Shown in pieces: positions 8,563 through 17,276 of a stretch of DNA of 64,000 bases. The translations under genes and the position numbers were made by a program. Every line of letters starts with the position of its first letter. Within the stretch, counting starts at the first letter, position 1. Under the pieces are notes generated by a model. That model did not search any database and had not been told where the DNA came from. It saw nothing but the letters and a program-made list of their open reading frames with translations. The stretch covers positions 19,609 through 83,608 of the forward strand of contig PHBJ01000015.1 of NCBI GenBank assembly GCA_002840555.1, written 5' to 3'. Source of the stretch: Deltaproteobacteria bacterium HGW-Deltaproteobacteria-13 (GTDB lineage Bacteria; Desulfobacterota; Syntrophia; Syntrophales; Smithellaceae).

Positions 8563-9639
8563 ATGTACGCAGTCATCATGGCCGGTGGGAAGGGCGCAAG
8601 GTTCTGGCCCCGCAGCAGAGAAAAAAAGCCCAAACACTTGCTGGATATAACCAGCGAAAAAACGATCATCCAGGAAACGGTTGACCGGATAAAACAGCTT
8701 ATTCCTCAGGACAATATCCTGGTGGTGACGGGAAAAAAACATGCCCGGACTTTAATCAGGCAGCTCCCCGAAATTCCATCCCGAAACATTCTTATTGAAC
8801 CGGAAGGGAAAAACACCGCGGCCTGCATCGGTCTGGCCGCCTTGCATATTCGGAAAATGGTTCCCGACGATGTCATGGTCGTCCTTCCTTCCGATCACGC
8901 CATTCATGATTCTCAAAGATTCATAGACGTTATCGGCGCAGCAGCAAAAGTTGCCGCGCAGGAAGATGCGCTGGTAACCATCGGCATCAAACCTACAAGC
9001 ATTCAAACGGGGTTTGGATATATTGAACAGGCGGATTCCTTTCAACGCATAGGCCATGAAGAAATATTTCGCGTGAAATCTATCCGCGAAAAACCTGATT
9101 TTCAGCAGGCAAAAGAATTCATTGAAAGCGGTAAATTTTATTGGAACAGCGGCATGTTTATCTGGAAGGCCTCAACCATATTGAAAGAGATCGGCCGCTG
9201 GCTGCCGGCTCTGGATGGGGGACTGATGAAGATCAATGAGGCAATCGGCTCGCCCCGGGAAGCGGTCATTGTACCCCGTGTTTACAGAAAGCTTGCGTCC
9301 ATTTCCATTGACTACGGTGTTATGGAAAAAGCGGATAACGTTTTTATGATTCAGGGAGATTTCGGCTGGAGTGATGTCGGAAGCTGGGATGCGCTTTGGG
9401 AAATATCACCCAAGGATATTCAAGGCAATGCGGCGCTTGGCGGCAGTGAGACCATTTTTGAAGATTCGGAAGGATCTCTTATTTACAGCCCGCGAAAGCT
9501 TGTCGCTCTTGTCGGAATAAAAGATTTAATAATCGTCGAAACAAAAGACGCTCTACTGATCTGCAAAAAAGGTTCCTCTCAAAATGTAAAAAAAGTAGTT
9601 GATATTCTGGAAGGGAAAAAGCTTAAAAAATACTTATAA
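8563..9639 (+). CDS. manC: Mannose-1-phosphate guanylyltransferase
   Basis: A 358-residue nucleotidyltransferase making GDP-mannose from mannose-1-phosphate and GTP. The N-terminal signature AGGKGARFWPRSREKKPK binds the nucleotide (GARFWP replaces the commoner GTRFWP), and DFGWSDVGSWDALWE is the typical ManC block. The C-terminal phosphomannose isomerase domain of bifunctional ManC enzymes is absent, so this is the short form. It lies between two MITE-like repeats and next to a glycosyltransferase. GDP-mannose would feed the mannosyl and related steps of the surface glycans made further along. Confidence 0.88.
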   Translation: MYAVIMAGGKGARFWPRSREKKPKHLLDITSEKTIIQETVDRIKQLIPQDNILVVTGKKHARTLIRQLPEIPSRNILIEPEGKNTAACIGLAALHIRKMVPDDVMVVLPSDHAIHDSQRFIDVIGAAAKVAAQEDALVTIGIKPTSIQTGFGYIEQADSFQRIGHEEIFRVKSIREKPDFQQAKEFIESGKFYWNSGMFIWKASTILKEIGRWLPALDGGLMKINEAIGSPREAVIVPRVYRKLASISIDYGVMEKADNVFMIQGDFGWSDVGSWDALWEISPKDIQGNAALGGSETIFEDSEGSLIYSPRKLVALVGIKDLIIVETKDALLICKKGSSQNVKKVVDILEGKKLKKYL

Positions 9640-9640
9640 G

Positions 9641-9758
9641 ACCAATTCTAAATTAAAGATGAGATTGAGGCGGCCAAGAGAAGGCGAGGAGACTTATTAA
9701 TAATACGTTGAGGAAGCCGATAACGCCAACAGAAATAGCGTTTTGACCTAGAATTTGT
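9641..9758. repeat. MITE-like element, copy A
   Basis: About 118 bases starting ACCAATTCTAAATTAAAG and ending TTTTGACCTAGAATTTGT; the ends are imperfect terminal inverted repeats. A shortened relative with the same ends lies at 49104-49164 and another at 8479-8521. There is no transposase, so it looks like a non-autonomous element. It starts two bases after the manC stop. The leftward 67-residue open frame across it is not considered a gene. Confidence 0.55.
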
Positions 9759-9861
9759 AAGATTATAAAGAAAGATGTTTGCACGGCAAAGGTTATCATT
9801 ATGGCCGGAGTACAACAAATAATCAATAAAACGGACAAATATTTTATCAAAATCACCCTGT

Positions 9862-10911
9862 TTACAGTTGAATGCTGTAGATCTTCCTGAAGAGTCTGTG
9901 AATATTATTTTTGATACCTTTCTCTCTGATAATATTTTTGTAGATTCGAAATCTGCAATATATCAGGTAAATCTGCAAAGCTCCCGCAAAACGGGAAAAG
10001 GCCAGATCATATAGTAATTTTTCCCGGGGCCATAAGAAGCGGATATTCCCGAACTCCCGGCAAAAAGCGGCATATCTTTGTCGCAGCCCGGCACAGGCTT
10101 GGTCATTGCCTGAATTGATATTGGACATATAATTATTACGCAGGGCCGTAAGATAAACGTAAGCGGCCCGACGGAAAAAGCGTTTCTTGCCCTTGGCGAA
10201 AAAATAACGGATTCTTTCATAATGTGCCGCATGACAATCCCCGTTTAGAAAACCCTCTACGCTGCCGCTGATACTGGCGCTTCGCTGCAGATAATGATAT
10301 TGGGGGACATTATGCAAAACGACACGCCTCGCTTTTTCAAAGATGAGATGCTGGGTGAAAATATCTTCGAATGTTTTCCCTTCCGGCATTCTGAACCCGT
10401 TGGATAAATCCCTTTTATAAAGCTTGCTCCAAAAGTGACTCTGGATTATTCCGTCCTGCAGCAGCAGCTCCAGAGCCTCATCCCGTTCCAGAACGCTGTG
10501 GGTGTATGATTTATCATTGGGTTCTTCGATATGATTAAAAGTTAGGAAAAATCCGCAGCAAGCAATATCCGCTTGGGCGCTCAAGAGATCGTTTTGCAGA
10601 AATTTATACATATCGCTCTCCAGCCAGTCATCGCTGTCGGCAAAGCCCAAATACTCCCCGGTGGCGACATTCAACCCCGAATTACGGGCAGCCGAAACGC
10701 CACCATTTTCCCGGTGGATGACCTTTATTCTACCGTCTCTTGACGCATACCGGTCGCAGATTTCTCCGCTGCCGTCCCTGGAGCCGTCGTCGACAAGAAT
10801 GATCTCCAGATTCCGGTAGCTCTGACCGACGATCGAATCCAGGCATTTCTCCAGATAGTGTTCGACATTATAAATTGGAATAATCACGCTGATCAGCTTT
10901 TCCTTTTCCAT
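9862..10911 (-). CDS. Family 2 glycosyltransferase
   Basis: A cytoplasmic GT-A enzyme transferring a sugar from a nucleotide donor. The sequence opens with ISVIIPIYNVEHYLEKCLDS, followed by DDGSRDGS, the acceptor-side GGVSAARNSGL and the metal-binding DSDDW, all hallmarks of GT2. The C-terminal part carries an aromatic-rich helical stretch but no clear membrane span. I choose the ATG at 10911 (MEKEKLISV), which has GAAGG eight bases before it, over a GTG at 10926. This gives 349 residues. A strong promoter lies at 11053-11081. Donor and acceptor are unknown. Confidence 0.85.
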   Translation of the reverse strand: MEKEKLISVIIPIYNVEHYLEKCLDSIVGQSYRNLEIILVDDGSRDGSGEICDRYASRDGRIKVIHRENGGVSAARNSGLNVATGEYLGFADSDDWLESDMYKFLQNDLLSAQADIACCGFFLTFNHIEEPNDKSYTHSVLERDEALELLLQDGIIQSHFWSKLYKRDLSNGFRMPEGKTFEDIFTQHLIFEKARRVVLHNVPQYHYLQRSASISGSVEGFLNGDCHAAHYERIRYFFAKGKKRFFRRAAYVYLTALRNNYMSNINSGNDQACAGLRQRYAAFCREFGNIRFLWPREKLLYDLAFSRFAGALQIYLIYCRFRIYKNIIREKGIKNNIHRLFRKIYSIQL

Positions 10912-11052
10912 AAGCAGACCTTCCACTAAAAATTTTATTCCTAAGTATTTCTTGGCCTTCAGACGACATGGAAGCAGAGCTTTTAAACGCTGCTGCGGAC
11001 AACAATCCGGTAGGGGGAAATGCTTCGTCGAATTGACTCCATGACGTCGAGG

Positions 11053-11081
11053 AATATAGGGAAATTCTGTTTTAATGTCAA
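11053..11081 (-). promoter_or_regulatory. Sigma-70-type promoter for the GT2 gene, AATTTCCC type
   Basis: Leftward TTGACA (11076-11081), a 17-base spacer and TATATT (11053-11058). The spacer ends in GAATTTCCC, the same block that precedes the -10 box in the promoters at 50635-50663 and 52319-52347. The leader to the GT2 start is about 130 bases. Confidence 0.65.
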
Positions 11082-11203
11082 AGGTTAAAATTTATTGCCG
11101 GAGTACAGCAGAAAATGATCAAGGGGGAAAATAAAAAATTCGGAATTTATCAATATCCTTAGAGTGATTGGTTAGAAACAGAGGGGGCCTGTTAACTCAT
11201 AAA

Positions 11204-11227
11204 CTTTCGCCTTGATGAAGGCGAAAG
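11204..11227. other. Perfect stem-loop
   Basis: CTTTCGCCTT, loop GATG, AAGGCGAAAG: a ten-base-pair perfect stem. There is no T run on either side, so it is not a standard terminator. It might end transcripts coming from the selenoprotein gene or be a repeat. Confidence 0.5.
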
Positions 11228-11294
11228 GGCAAGCCTTCTTTGGGCATATGTAGGTAGCATGAAGAACGGCATCCAGATGAAATAAGAAAACTGG

Positions 11295-11315
11295 ATTCCC
11301 GATTGAGTCGGGAAT
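11295..11315. terminator. Hairpin downstream of the selenoprotein gene
   Basis: ATTCCCGA-ttgag-TCGGGAAT, an eight-base-pair stem inside a TGGATTCCCG...CGGGAATGAC context of a kind that I remember as a common intergenic repeat. It lies 27 bases beyond the leftward stop at 11342 and may end that transcript. Confidence 0.4.
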
Positions 11316-11341
11316 GACAGTCGGAAAAGATATCTCTGATT

Positions 11342-11641
11342 TTATTTTGTATAAACAGGTTTCCCTATTATTTTATTTCCTCCTTTTTCCAGATTGTTGG
11401 TAATGATATCAAGGGTCGTGATGTTGTCATCAAAAGTTACGATCAAAATATCCTTGTCCTCGAACTGATATTTTTTTACACCTTTCATTTCTTTCAGGAT
11501 AGCCCCTATCCTGTGTGAAGCGCCTCAAGCGGCACAACCCGGTACTGTTAACTGAACGACCCTTTCTTCAGCTGAGGCAACGTTCCCCAAAGCCGCTAAG
11601 AAAATCAGAGCCAGAAATACGGTAAATTTTTTTTTCATCAT
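11342..11641 (-). CDS. Probable secreted HMA-like (MerP-like) selenoprotein, in-frame TGA read as selenocysteine
   Basis: Read leftward from ATG 11641 this is a 99-residue frame interrupted only by TGA at 11525-11527 (codon 39). The start has GGGAG upstream, an MMKKK start, a hydrophobic core and a signal-peptidase-like site after NVASA. The mature part reads VVQLTVPGCAA, then the TGA, then GASHRIGAILKEMKG and ILIVTFDD, which follows the heavy-metal-associated fold of MerP (VPGMTCAAC...VTFDD). The TGA falls exactly on the second cysteine of the CxxC site, giving Cys-Ala-Ala-Sec. A SECIS-like hairpin follows at the expected distance and an intact tRNA-Sec is at 29780. A periplasmic redox or metal/selenium-binding role is inferred. 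Normal gene callers miss it. Confidence 0.78.
11495..11513 (-). promoter_or_regulatory. Bacterial SECIS-like hairpin after the in-frame TGA
   Basis: After the TGA (11527-11525) come eleven bases, then CAGGATAG, loop GGG, CTATCCTG: a perfect eight-base-pair stem with a three-G loop. The first loop G is 20 bases beyond the TGA, within the 16-37 window known for bacterial SECIS elements, which also need a G at the start of the apical loop. It lies inside the coding frame, as bacterial SECIS elements do. Confidence 0.72.
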
Positions 11642-11774
11642 CAACTCCCTGAGTGCTTTTTATTTTATAATAACGCCAATCGCCATCGGAATGCAATGAC
11701 AATTTACAATTGACAGGCTCCGTTAAATTTGTGATAGACATAAGCATAACAGGTCTGAAGAAATATAAAATATT

Positions 11775-12368
11775 ATGTCTATTACTTCCAATTATTTATT
11801 TATTCTGGCATCCGAGTCGCCGCGCAGGCGGGAAATTCTTAAATCAGTCGGTTTGAAATTCAAAACCATTCCGGCCCACGTTAATGAGGATTATCTTGCC
11901 GGAGAAAGTCCGCGGGAGCATGTCAAAAGACTCTCCCGTGACAAGGCGCTGGTCATTGCCCGGAAAAATCCGGAATCGTGGGTGCTGGGCGCCGATACGA
12001 TTGTCGTAATCGATGGAATGATCCTGGGAAAACCCAAAAACAAAGCGCAGGCAAAAATAATGCTCGAAAGGCTCAGCGGACGTGAACATAAGGTTTTCAC
12101 AGGTTTTACCATTGCTCATATGGCTTCGGGAATTTGTCAGACGAAAGTCATTCAGTCCGCTGTGCGCTTTAAATTGATAAGCCCTGAAGAATTAAACTGG
12201 TACATCGCTTGCGATGAACCCTATGATAAGGCCGGCGGATATGCCATACAGGGAAAAGGCGCCTATTTTATCCAATCAATTCGGGGATCTTATACGAACG
12301 TGATCGGTCTGCCGCTTTGCGAAGTTCTGGAGACGTTAAAAGAATTCAAAGCAATCCATTTTCGGTAA
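11775..12368 (+). CDS. maf: Maf-family nucleoside triphosphate pyrophosphatase
   Basis: A 197-residue cytoplasmic house-cleaning enzyme that hydrolyses dTTP/UTP or modified nucleotides to the monophosphate. The Maf signature ASESPRRREIL is at 12-22, the catalytic Asp74 lies in GADT, and GKP, FTGF and YDKAGGYAIQG complete the family pattern. TTGACA at 11710 with GATAGA 17 bases on is a possible promoter. It is followed by a hairpin and the YggS-type gene on the same strand. Which nucleotide it prefers cannot be fixed by eye. Confidence 0.92.
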   Translation: MSITSNYLFILASESPRRREILKSVGLKFKTIPAHVNEDYLAGESPREHVKRLSRDKALVIARKNPESWVLGADTIVVIDGMILGKPKNKAQAKIMLERLSGREHKVFTGFTIAHMASGICQTKVIQSAVRFKLISPEELNWYIACDEPYDKAGGYAIQGKGAYFIQSIRGSYTNVIGLPLCEVLETLKEFKAIHFR

Positions 12369-12370
12369 TC

Positions 12371-12401
12371 CCCGCTAAAAGATCGTTGATCTTTTAACGG
12401 G
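12371..12401 (+). terminator. Hairpin between maf and the YggS-type gene
   Basis: CCCGCTAAAAGATC, loop GTT, GATCTTTTAACGGG: a long stem with one mismatch three bases after the maf stop. The T run is inside the stem rather than after it, so termination is uncertain; it may instead protect the maf mRNA end. Confidence 0.45.
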
Positions 12402-12437
12402 ACGGCTCAAACGGAGCTTTTAAACGGGGTAAACCTT

Positions 12438-13130
12438 ATGGGAACAGACATTGCCGCCAATATAAAAACAATTCAACAAAGGATTGTTGCCGCTGCCGCA
12501 GGATGCGGCCGTGATCCCGATTCCGTCAAACTTTTAGCGGTAACAAAAACTGTTTCGCCTCCCGTTATCGAACAGGCAATCAACGCGGGCCTGACGGCTT
12601 TCGGAGAAAATTATGTTCAGGAAGCAAAAGAAAAAATTGCTTTGATGGAGAAAAGCGTTCAGTGGCACATGATCGGACACCTTCAAACCAACAAAGCAAA
12701 ATATGCGGTCAATCTGTTCGATTACATTCACTCCGTCGACCGCCTGGAACTGGCCGGCGAAATAAACAAAAGGGCCGGTCTGATCAACCGTAAAATTAAT
12801 ATTCTGATTGAAGTCAATGTCAGCGGTGAAAAAACAAAAAACGGCATACCGGCGGCTCATGCTGCTGACCTGATTAAAGATGTCTCCCGACTGGAAAACA
12901 TTTTGGTGAAGGGATTAATGACGATGGCGCCTTATTCCACCCATCCCGAAGATTCCCGCCCGTATTTTTCCGCACTCAGAAACCTTCGCGACAATATCAT
13001 CATCGAGGGAATTACCGGCATTCAAATGGAGGAGCTTTCCATGGGCATGACCGATGACTTTGAAATCGCCATTGAAGAGGGTGCGACTATTGTGCGTATC
13101 GGCAGAGCAATTTTTGGAGAAAGGAAATAA
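12438..13130 (+). CDS. YggS/PLPBP-family pyridoxal-phosphate homeostasis protein
   Basis: A 230-residue single-domain PLP-binding barrel. Lys37 in LLAVTKTV is the PLP-binding residue. [39 protein letters not shown] and [22 protein letters not shown] (split here) are the family landmarks in order. The protein balances PLP and amino/keto acid pools and has no known catalytic activity. It follows maf by 69 bases. Confidence 0.92.
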   Translation: MGTDIAANIKTIQQRIVAAAAGCGRDPDSVKLLAVTKTVSPPVIEQAINAGLTAFGENYVQEAKEKIALMEKSVQWHMIGHLQTNKAKYAVNLFDYIHSVDRLELAGEINKRAGLINRKINILIEVNVSGEKTKNGIPAAHAADLIKDVSRLENILVKGLMTMAPYSTHPEDSRPYFSALRNLRDNIIIEGITGIQMEELSMGMTDDFEIAIEEGATIVRIGRAIFGERK

Positions 13131-13139
13131 GAAAAGCTA

Positions 13140-14288
13140 TTAAACCTGAAAGTAAGCATCCTGTTTATATACTTTTAAGCAGGCGTCCACAACGGAGGAG
13201 TCATAGGTGACACCTCTGAATTTAACGATCTCTTCAATCGCCGCATCAACTCCCAATGCCGGCCGGTAAGGCCGATAGGAAGCCATCGCGTCAATAACAT
13301 CCGCAACCCCGATAATACGCGCTTCCAGCGCAATATCTTCTCCCTTTAACCCCCGGGGATAACCTGAACCGTCCATTCTTTCATGGTGTTGATAAATAAT
13401 CTCCGCCACCGGATAAGGGAACTCAATATTGACCAGAATATCATTGGCAACCTTACAATGCGTCTTGATGATTTCCCTTTCCAGATTGCTCAAAATGCTG
13501 GGTTTGGTCAGGATTTCCGAAGGGACGGATATCTTTCCGATATCATGGAGAGTCGCGGCAATATGAATGGAGGAGACTTGATCTTCCGTCAATTTCATTT
13601 CCTTGGCAATCCGGCAGGCAATCTTCGCGACCTGATCCTCATGTCCTGATGTATAAGGATCTCTTGTTTCCACGATCTTAGACAACGTCTTGACAATGCC
13701 GTCTAAAATGAGTTGAGATCTTTTATAGCTGTCCTTGAGTTTTTCAGTTTGAGCTAAAAGATCATTCGTTCGATCATGGGCTTTTTTCTCAAGAGTTTTA
13801 TTTAACTCCATCAATTCCTTATTTTTAGTCTTTATTAATTCTATGAGACGTTTATTTTCCGCTAATATTTCAACCTTGGAAAGCGATTGCTTGATATGAA
13901 GCAGCACCTCTTCTTCCCGCCACGGTTTTGTGAAATAAAGATGAACACCGCCTTTATTAATAGCGTCAATGATAGCTCCGGAATCGGCATAGCCCGTCAA
14001 AAGGATGCGGACGGCGTCCGGGAAGAGATCCTTGGCTTGAGCAAAAAATTGAACACCGCTCATCTCCGGCATTCTTTGATCGGAAATAATAAGGGAATAA
14101 GGATTTTTAGTCGTGCGAAGATTATATAACCCTTCTAAACCGTTGTTCACCGTGTGAACATCATATTCTTCATCGGCCAACATGCGTTTAAAAGCATTGA
14201 GGATGGAGTCCTCATCATCTACAATTAATATGGAATGCTTATATTTTAAAGATTTAGACAGTTCAATATCCTTTCCGGCCACATGCAT
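13140..14288 (-). CDS. Response regulator with HD-GYP cyclic-di-GMP phosphodiesterase output
   Basis: A 382-residue two-domain signalling protein. Residues about 18-135 are a receiver domain with acidic DDED and phospho-acceptor Asp70 ([12 protein letters not shown]) and Lys121 in FTKPW. A coiled coil of about 140-195 ([18 protein letters not shown]) links to an HD-GYP domain with HDIGK (His248, Asp249) and [11 protein letters not shown] (301-311). It should hydrolyse cyclic di-GMP when phosphorylated. No histidine kinase is adjacent. The start at 14288 has no clear ribosome site, so the first few residues are uncertain. Confidence 0.88.
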   Translation of the reverse strand: MHVAGKDIELSKSLKYKHSILIVDDEDSILNAFKRMLADEEYDVHTVNNGLEGLYNLRTTKNPYSLIISDQRMPEMSGVQFFAQAKDLFPDAVRILLTGYADSGAIIDAINKGGVHLYFTKPWREEEVLLHIKQSLSKVEILAENKRLIELIKTKNKELMELNKTLEKKAHDRTNDLLAQTEKLKDSYKRSQLILDGIVKTLSKIVETRDPYTSGHEDQVAKIACRIAKEMKLTEDQVSSIHIAATLHDIGKISVPSEILTKPSILSNLEREIIKTHCKVANDILVNIEFPYPVAEIIYQHHERMDGSGYPRGLKGEDIALEARIIGVADVIDAMASYRPYRPALGVDAAIEEIVKFRGVTYDSSVVDACLKVYKQDAYFQV

Positions 14289-14441
14289 AAAAAAACTTTT
14301 ATACTATTTAAAACATAAAACTATTTTGATAATTATGTCAAGATATCATTTTTTGCCGGATCATCATTATGCAAATTTATTTTTTATAATTTAAGCAATC
14401 GCCCTGCAAAAATATTGGCTGTACCGAAAAAAAGAAAAACT

Positions 14442-17255
14442 TTATCCTGAAATCATTTTCCGCAAAAATTGACCTGTTGAAGATTTTTCTTCCCCGGCCA
14501 CTTTTTCCACCGTGCCGGAAGCAACAATTCTGCCGCCTCCGGAACCGCCTTCCGGTCCCAGATCAATAACATAATCAGCGCACTTGATGATATCCAGATT
14601 ATGCTCAATGACGACCATTGTATTGCCCATATCCACCAGGCGCATCAAAACATCCAGCAATTTTTGAATATCCGCGAAATGCAATCCGATGGTGGGTTCA
14701 TCCAGAATATAAAGCGTATTGCTGTTTGTTTTCTTGCCCAGCTCCCGCGCCAGTTTTATCCTTTGCGCTTCGCCGCCGGAGAGAGTCGTCGCCGACTGCC
14801 CGAGATGAATATAGCCCAAGCCGACATCGCTCAGCATTTGCAGATGCGATTTAATCGACGGGATATTGGAAAAAAATATCAGCGCCTGATTAACCGTCAT
14901 GTCTAAAACATCCGCAATATTCTTATCCTTATATCTGATATCGAGCGTGTCGGCATTGAATCGTTTGCCGTGGCAAACATCGCAAGTCACGTAAATATCC
15001 GGCAAAAAATGCATCTCAATTTTAATCAGGCCATTGCCTTCGCAAGCCTCGCAGCGTCCGCCTTTCACGTTAAAGCTGAAACGCCCGGGCTTATATCCGC
15101 GCATCCTTGATTCTGGAAGATTGGTGAATAAATCGCGGATAAAGGAAAAAATTCCGGTATAAGTTACCGGGTTGGACCGCGGGGTGCGGCCGATGGGATG
15201 CTGATTAATCATGATGACGCGTTCAATATCTCCCAAATCGACAACTTTTTTAATTTTGCCCATTGATCCGGTATGCTGGTTCAAACGGCGCGCCATCACT
15301 TTATACAAAGTTTCAATGATCATGGTACTTTTACCGGAACCGGATACGCCGGTTACCGCCGTAAAGACTCCCACCGGTATTTTAATATCTATGTTTTTGA
15401 GGTTATTTTCACTGGCCCCCTCCAGAATAATATATCGTCCGCCGACGGACCGTCTCTTGGACGGCATGGCTATGGACTCTTTCCCCGATAAATATCTGCC
15501 GGTCAGCGAAACATCGCTTTGCAAAATTTCTGCGGGAGTTCCCTGGAAAATAATTTCTCCGCCCTGTGTTCCGGCGCCCGGACCGATATCCACAATATGA
15601 TCGCAGGCCAGCATCATATCAGCGTCGTGTTCCACAACCAGCACGGTATTGCCCATATCGCGCAGTTTTTTTAAAGTATCAATCAGGCGCATATTATCTT
15701 TCTGATGCAGTCCGACCGTGGGTTCATCCAGCACATACAGAACCCCCATTAATCCGGAACCGATTTGCGTGGCCAGCCGGATGCGCTGGCTTTCCCCCCC
15801 CGATAACGTTGAGGTCGATCTCGCCAGCGTTAAATAATCCATGCCGACGTTCAGTAAAAATTGAAGCCGGTTTTTAATTTCCCTGATAATTCTTTCGGTG
15901 ATGTTTTTTTCCTGCGGCGACAGTTGCAGTTCTTCGAAAAAATGATAACAGTCGCGGATGGACATCAGGCAGAGTTCGTAAATATTCTTGCCCATCACGG
16001 TGACGGCAAGTGTTTCTTTTTTTAAGCGCGCGCCATGACAAGTATCGCAGGCGCTCAAATCAATGTAACGCATCAGATCATTGCGCACCCCTGTCGAAGC
16101 CGTTTCTTTCCAGCGGCGATCCAGTTGTTTGATCGCGCCTTCAAACGGGCGGTTGGCAAAATATCTTTTATTCCCGCGATCATGATAAAATTTAATATCT
16201 TCATCGCCAGACCCGTAAAGAAGAACCTTTTGGATTTTGCCGGGCAGCTTATTAAACGGAGTGTTCAAATCAAAACCGTAATGGGTGCTGAGCGCATCCA
16301 GAACATTATAATAGTAAAGAGAGCTCCGTCCGGCCCAGGGCGCGATGGCCCCTTCCCTCAAAGACAATCCCGCGTCCGGCACAACCAGATATTCCATGAA
16401 GCGCATGGAAGAACCGAGACCGTTGCAATCAGGACAGGCGCCGTAAGGGTTATTGAAGGAAAACATGCGGGGAGTCAGGACGGGAAGACTGATGCCGCAA
16501 TCGGGACAGGCGTATTTTTCGCTGAAAAGCATTTCTTCGCCATTGACGGGAACAATGCGCACAAGTCCTTCCGCGCGGCCGGCGGCAATTTCCAGGGAAT
16601 CACGCAATCTCTTTCTCACGCCTTCTTTCAACACCAGACGGTCAACAACCAGATCAATATCATGGCGCTTATTCTTTTCCAGAATAATATCTTCAGCCAG
16701 ATCACGGATTTTCCCGTCAATCCGGACGCGCGCGAATCCTTCCTTTTGAAGCTTTTTTAATTCTTTCTGGAACTCACCTTTTTTCCCGCGCACGAGCGGC
16801 GCCAGAACACTGAATGACGTATTATCCGGTAGAGAAAGGATGCGCTCCAGGATACTGTCTATGGTTTGCGATTGAATAACGCGTCCGCAGCGGTAACAAT
16901 GACAAACCCCTATGGCGGCGAAAAGCAGACGGAAATAATCGTAAATTTCCGTGACCGTACCCACTGTGGAGCGCGGATTATGGCTGGCCGTGCGCTGCTC
17001 AATAGCGATAGCAGGCGATAAGCCTTCTATGGATTCCACATTCGGCTTATCCATCTGTCCGATAAACTGACGGGCGTAAGTGGACAAGGATTCCACATAC
17101 CGTCTTTGACCTTCGGCATAGATGGTGTCAAAAGCAAGCGATGACTTACCAGAACCGCTCACACCGGTAATTATGACAAATTTGTCCCGAGGTATATTCA
17201 GACTTATATTTTTTAAATTATGCTGAGAAGCCCCTCTGATTCTTATCTCGTCCAT
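14442..17255 (-). CDS. uvrA: Excinuclease ABC subunit A
   Basis: The DNA-damage sensor of nucleotide excision repair, 937 residues, a normal length. It has two ABC ATPase modules: Walker A GVSGSGKSSLAFDTIYAEG and GVSGSGKSTMIIETLY, signatures LSGGESQRIRLATQ and LSGGEAQRIKLAREL, and two DEPT Walker B motifs. Zinc-binding CPDC...CPDC and CEAC...CDVC clusters are intact. It is the last gene of a tight leftward run with mfd and two peptidyl-prolyl isomerases (gaps of 22-27 bases), linking global and transcription-coupled repair in one operon. Confidence 0.97.
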   Translation of the reverse strand: MDEIRIRGASQHNLKNISLNIPRDKFVIITGVSGSGKSSLAFDTIYAEGQRRYVESLSTYARQFIGQMDKPNVESIEGLSPAIAIEQRTASHNPRSTVGTVTEIYDYFRLLFAAIGVCHCYRCGRVIQSQTIDSILERILSLPDNTSFSVLAPLVRGKKGEFQKELKKLQKEGFARVRIDGKIRDLAEDIILEKNKRHDIDLVVDRLVLKEGVRKRLRDSLEIAAGRAEGLVRIVPVNGEEMLFSEKYACPDCGISLPVLTPRMFSFNNPYGACPDCNGLGSSMRFMEYLVVPDAGLSLREGAIAPWAGRSSLYYYNVLDALSTHYGFDLNTPFNKLPGKIQKVLLYGSGDEDIKFYHDRGNKRYFANRPFEGAIKQLDRRWKETASTGVRNDLMRYIDLSACDTCHGARLKKETLAVTVMGKNIYELCLMSIRDCYHFFEELQLSPQEKNITERIIREIKNRLQFLLNVGMDYLTLARSTSTLSGGESQRIRLATQIGSGLMGVLYVLDEPTVGLHQKDNMRLIDTLKKLRDMGNTVLVVEHDADMMLACDHIVDIGPGAGTQGGEIIFQGTPAEILQSDVSLTGRYLSGKESIAMPSKRRSVGGRYIILEGASENNLKNIDIKIPVGVFTAVTGVSGSGKSTMIIETLYKVMARRLNQHTGSMGKIKKVVDLGDIERVIMINQHPIGRTPRSNPVTYTGIFSFIRDLFTNLPESRMRGYKPGRFSFNVKGGRCEACEGNGLIKIEMHFLPDIYVTCDVCHGKRFNADTLDIRYKDKNIADVLDMTVNQALIFFSNIPSIKSHLQMLSDVGLGYIHLGQSATTLSGGEAQRIKLARELGKKTNSNTLYILDEPTIGLHFADIQKLLDVLMRLVDMGNTMVVIEHNLDIIKCADYVIDLGPEGGSGGGRIVASGTVEKVAGEEKSSTGQFLRKMISG

Positions 17256-17276
17256 ATTTTTACTTCTATTACTTTG

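Larger units (their letters stand above)
10927..11341. other. Intergenic region upstream of the GT2 gene
   Basis: No gene was found. It contains the GT2 promoter (11053-11081), a perfect ten-base-pair hairpin (11204-11227) and a second hairpin of the TGGATTCCCG...CGGGAATGAC repeat type (11295-11315). A short stretch at about 11097-11125 (GCCGGAGTACAGCAGAAAA) resembles 9803-9825 on the far side of the GT2 gene. Confidence 0.5.

Noticed and set aside
9653..9856. 67-residue leftward frame with hydrophobic stretches
   Set aside because: It runs across the MITE-like element and has no ribosome site; the hydrophobic character comes from the AT-rich repeat.
11525..11527. In-frame TGA as a simple nonsense mutation making a pseudogene
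   Set aside because: It falls on the CxxC cysteine, coding quality continues after it, a SECIS-like hairpin follows and a tRNA-Sec is present. A pseudogene would not be expected to show all of these.
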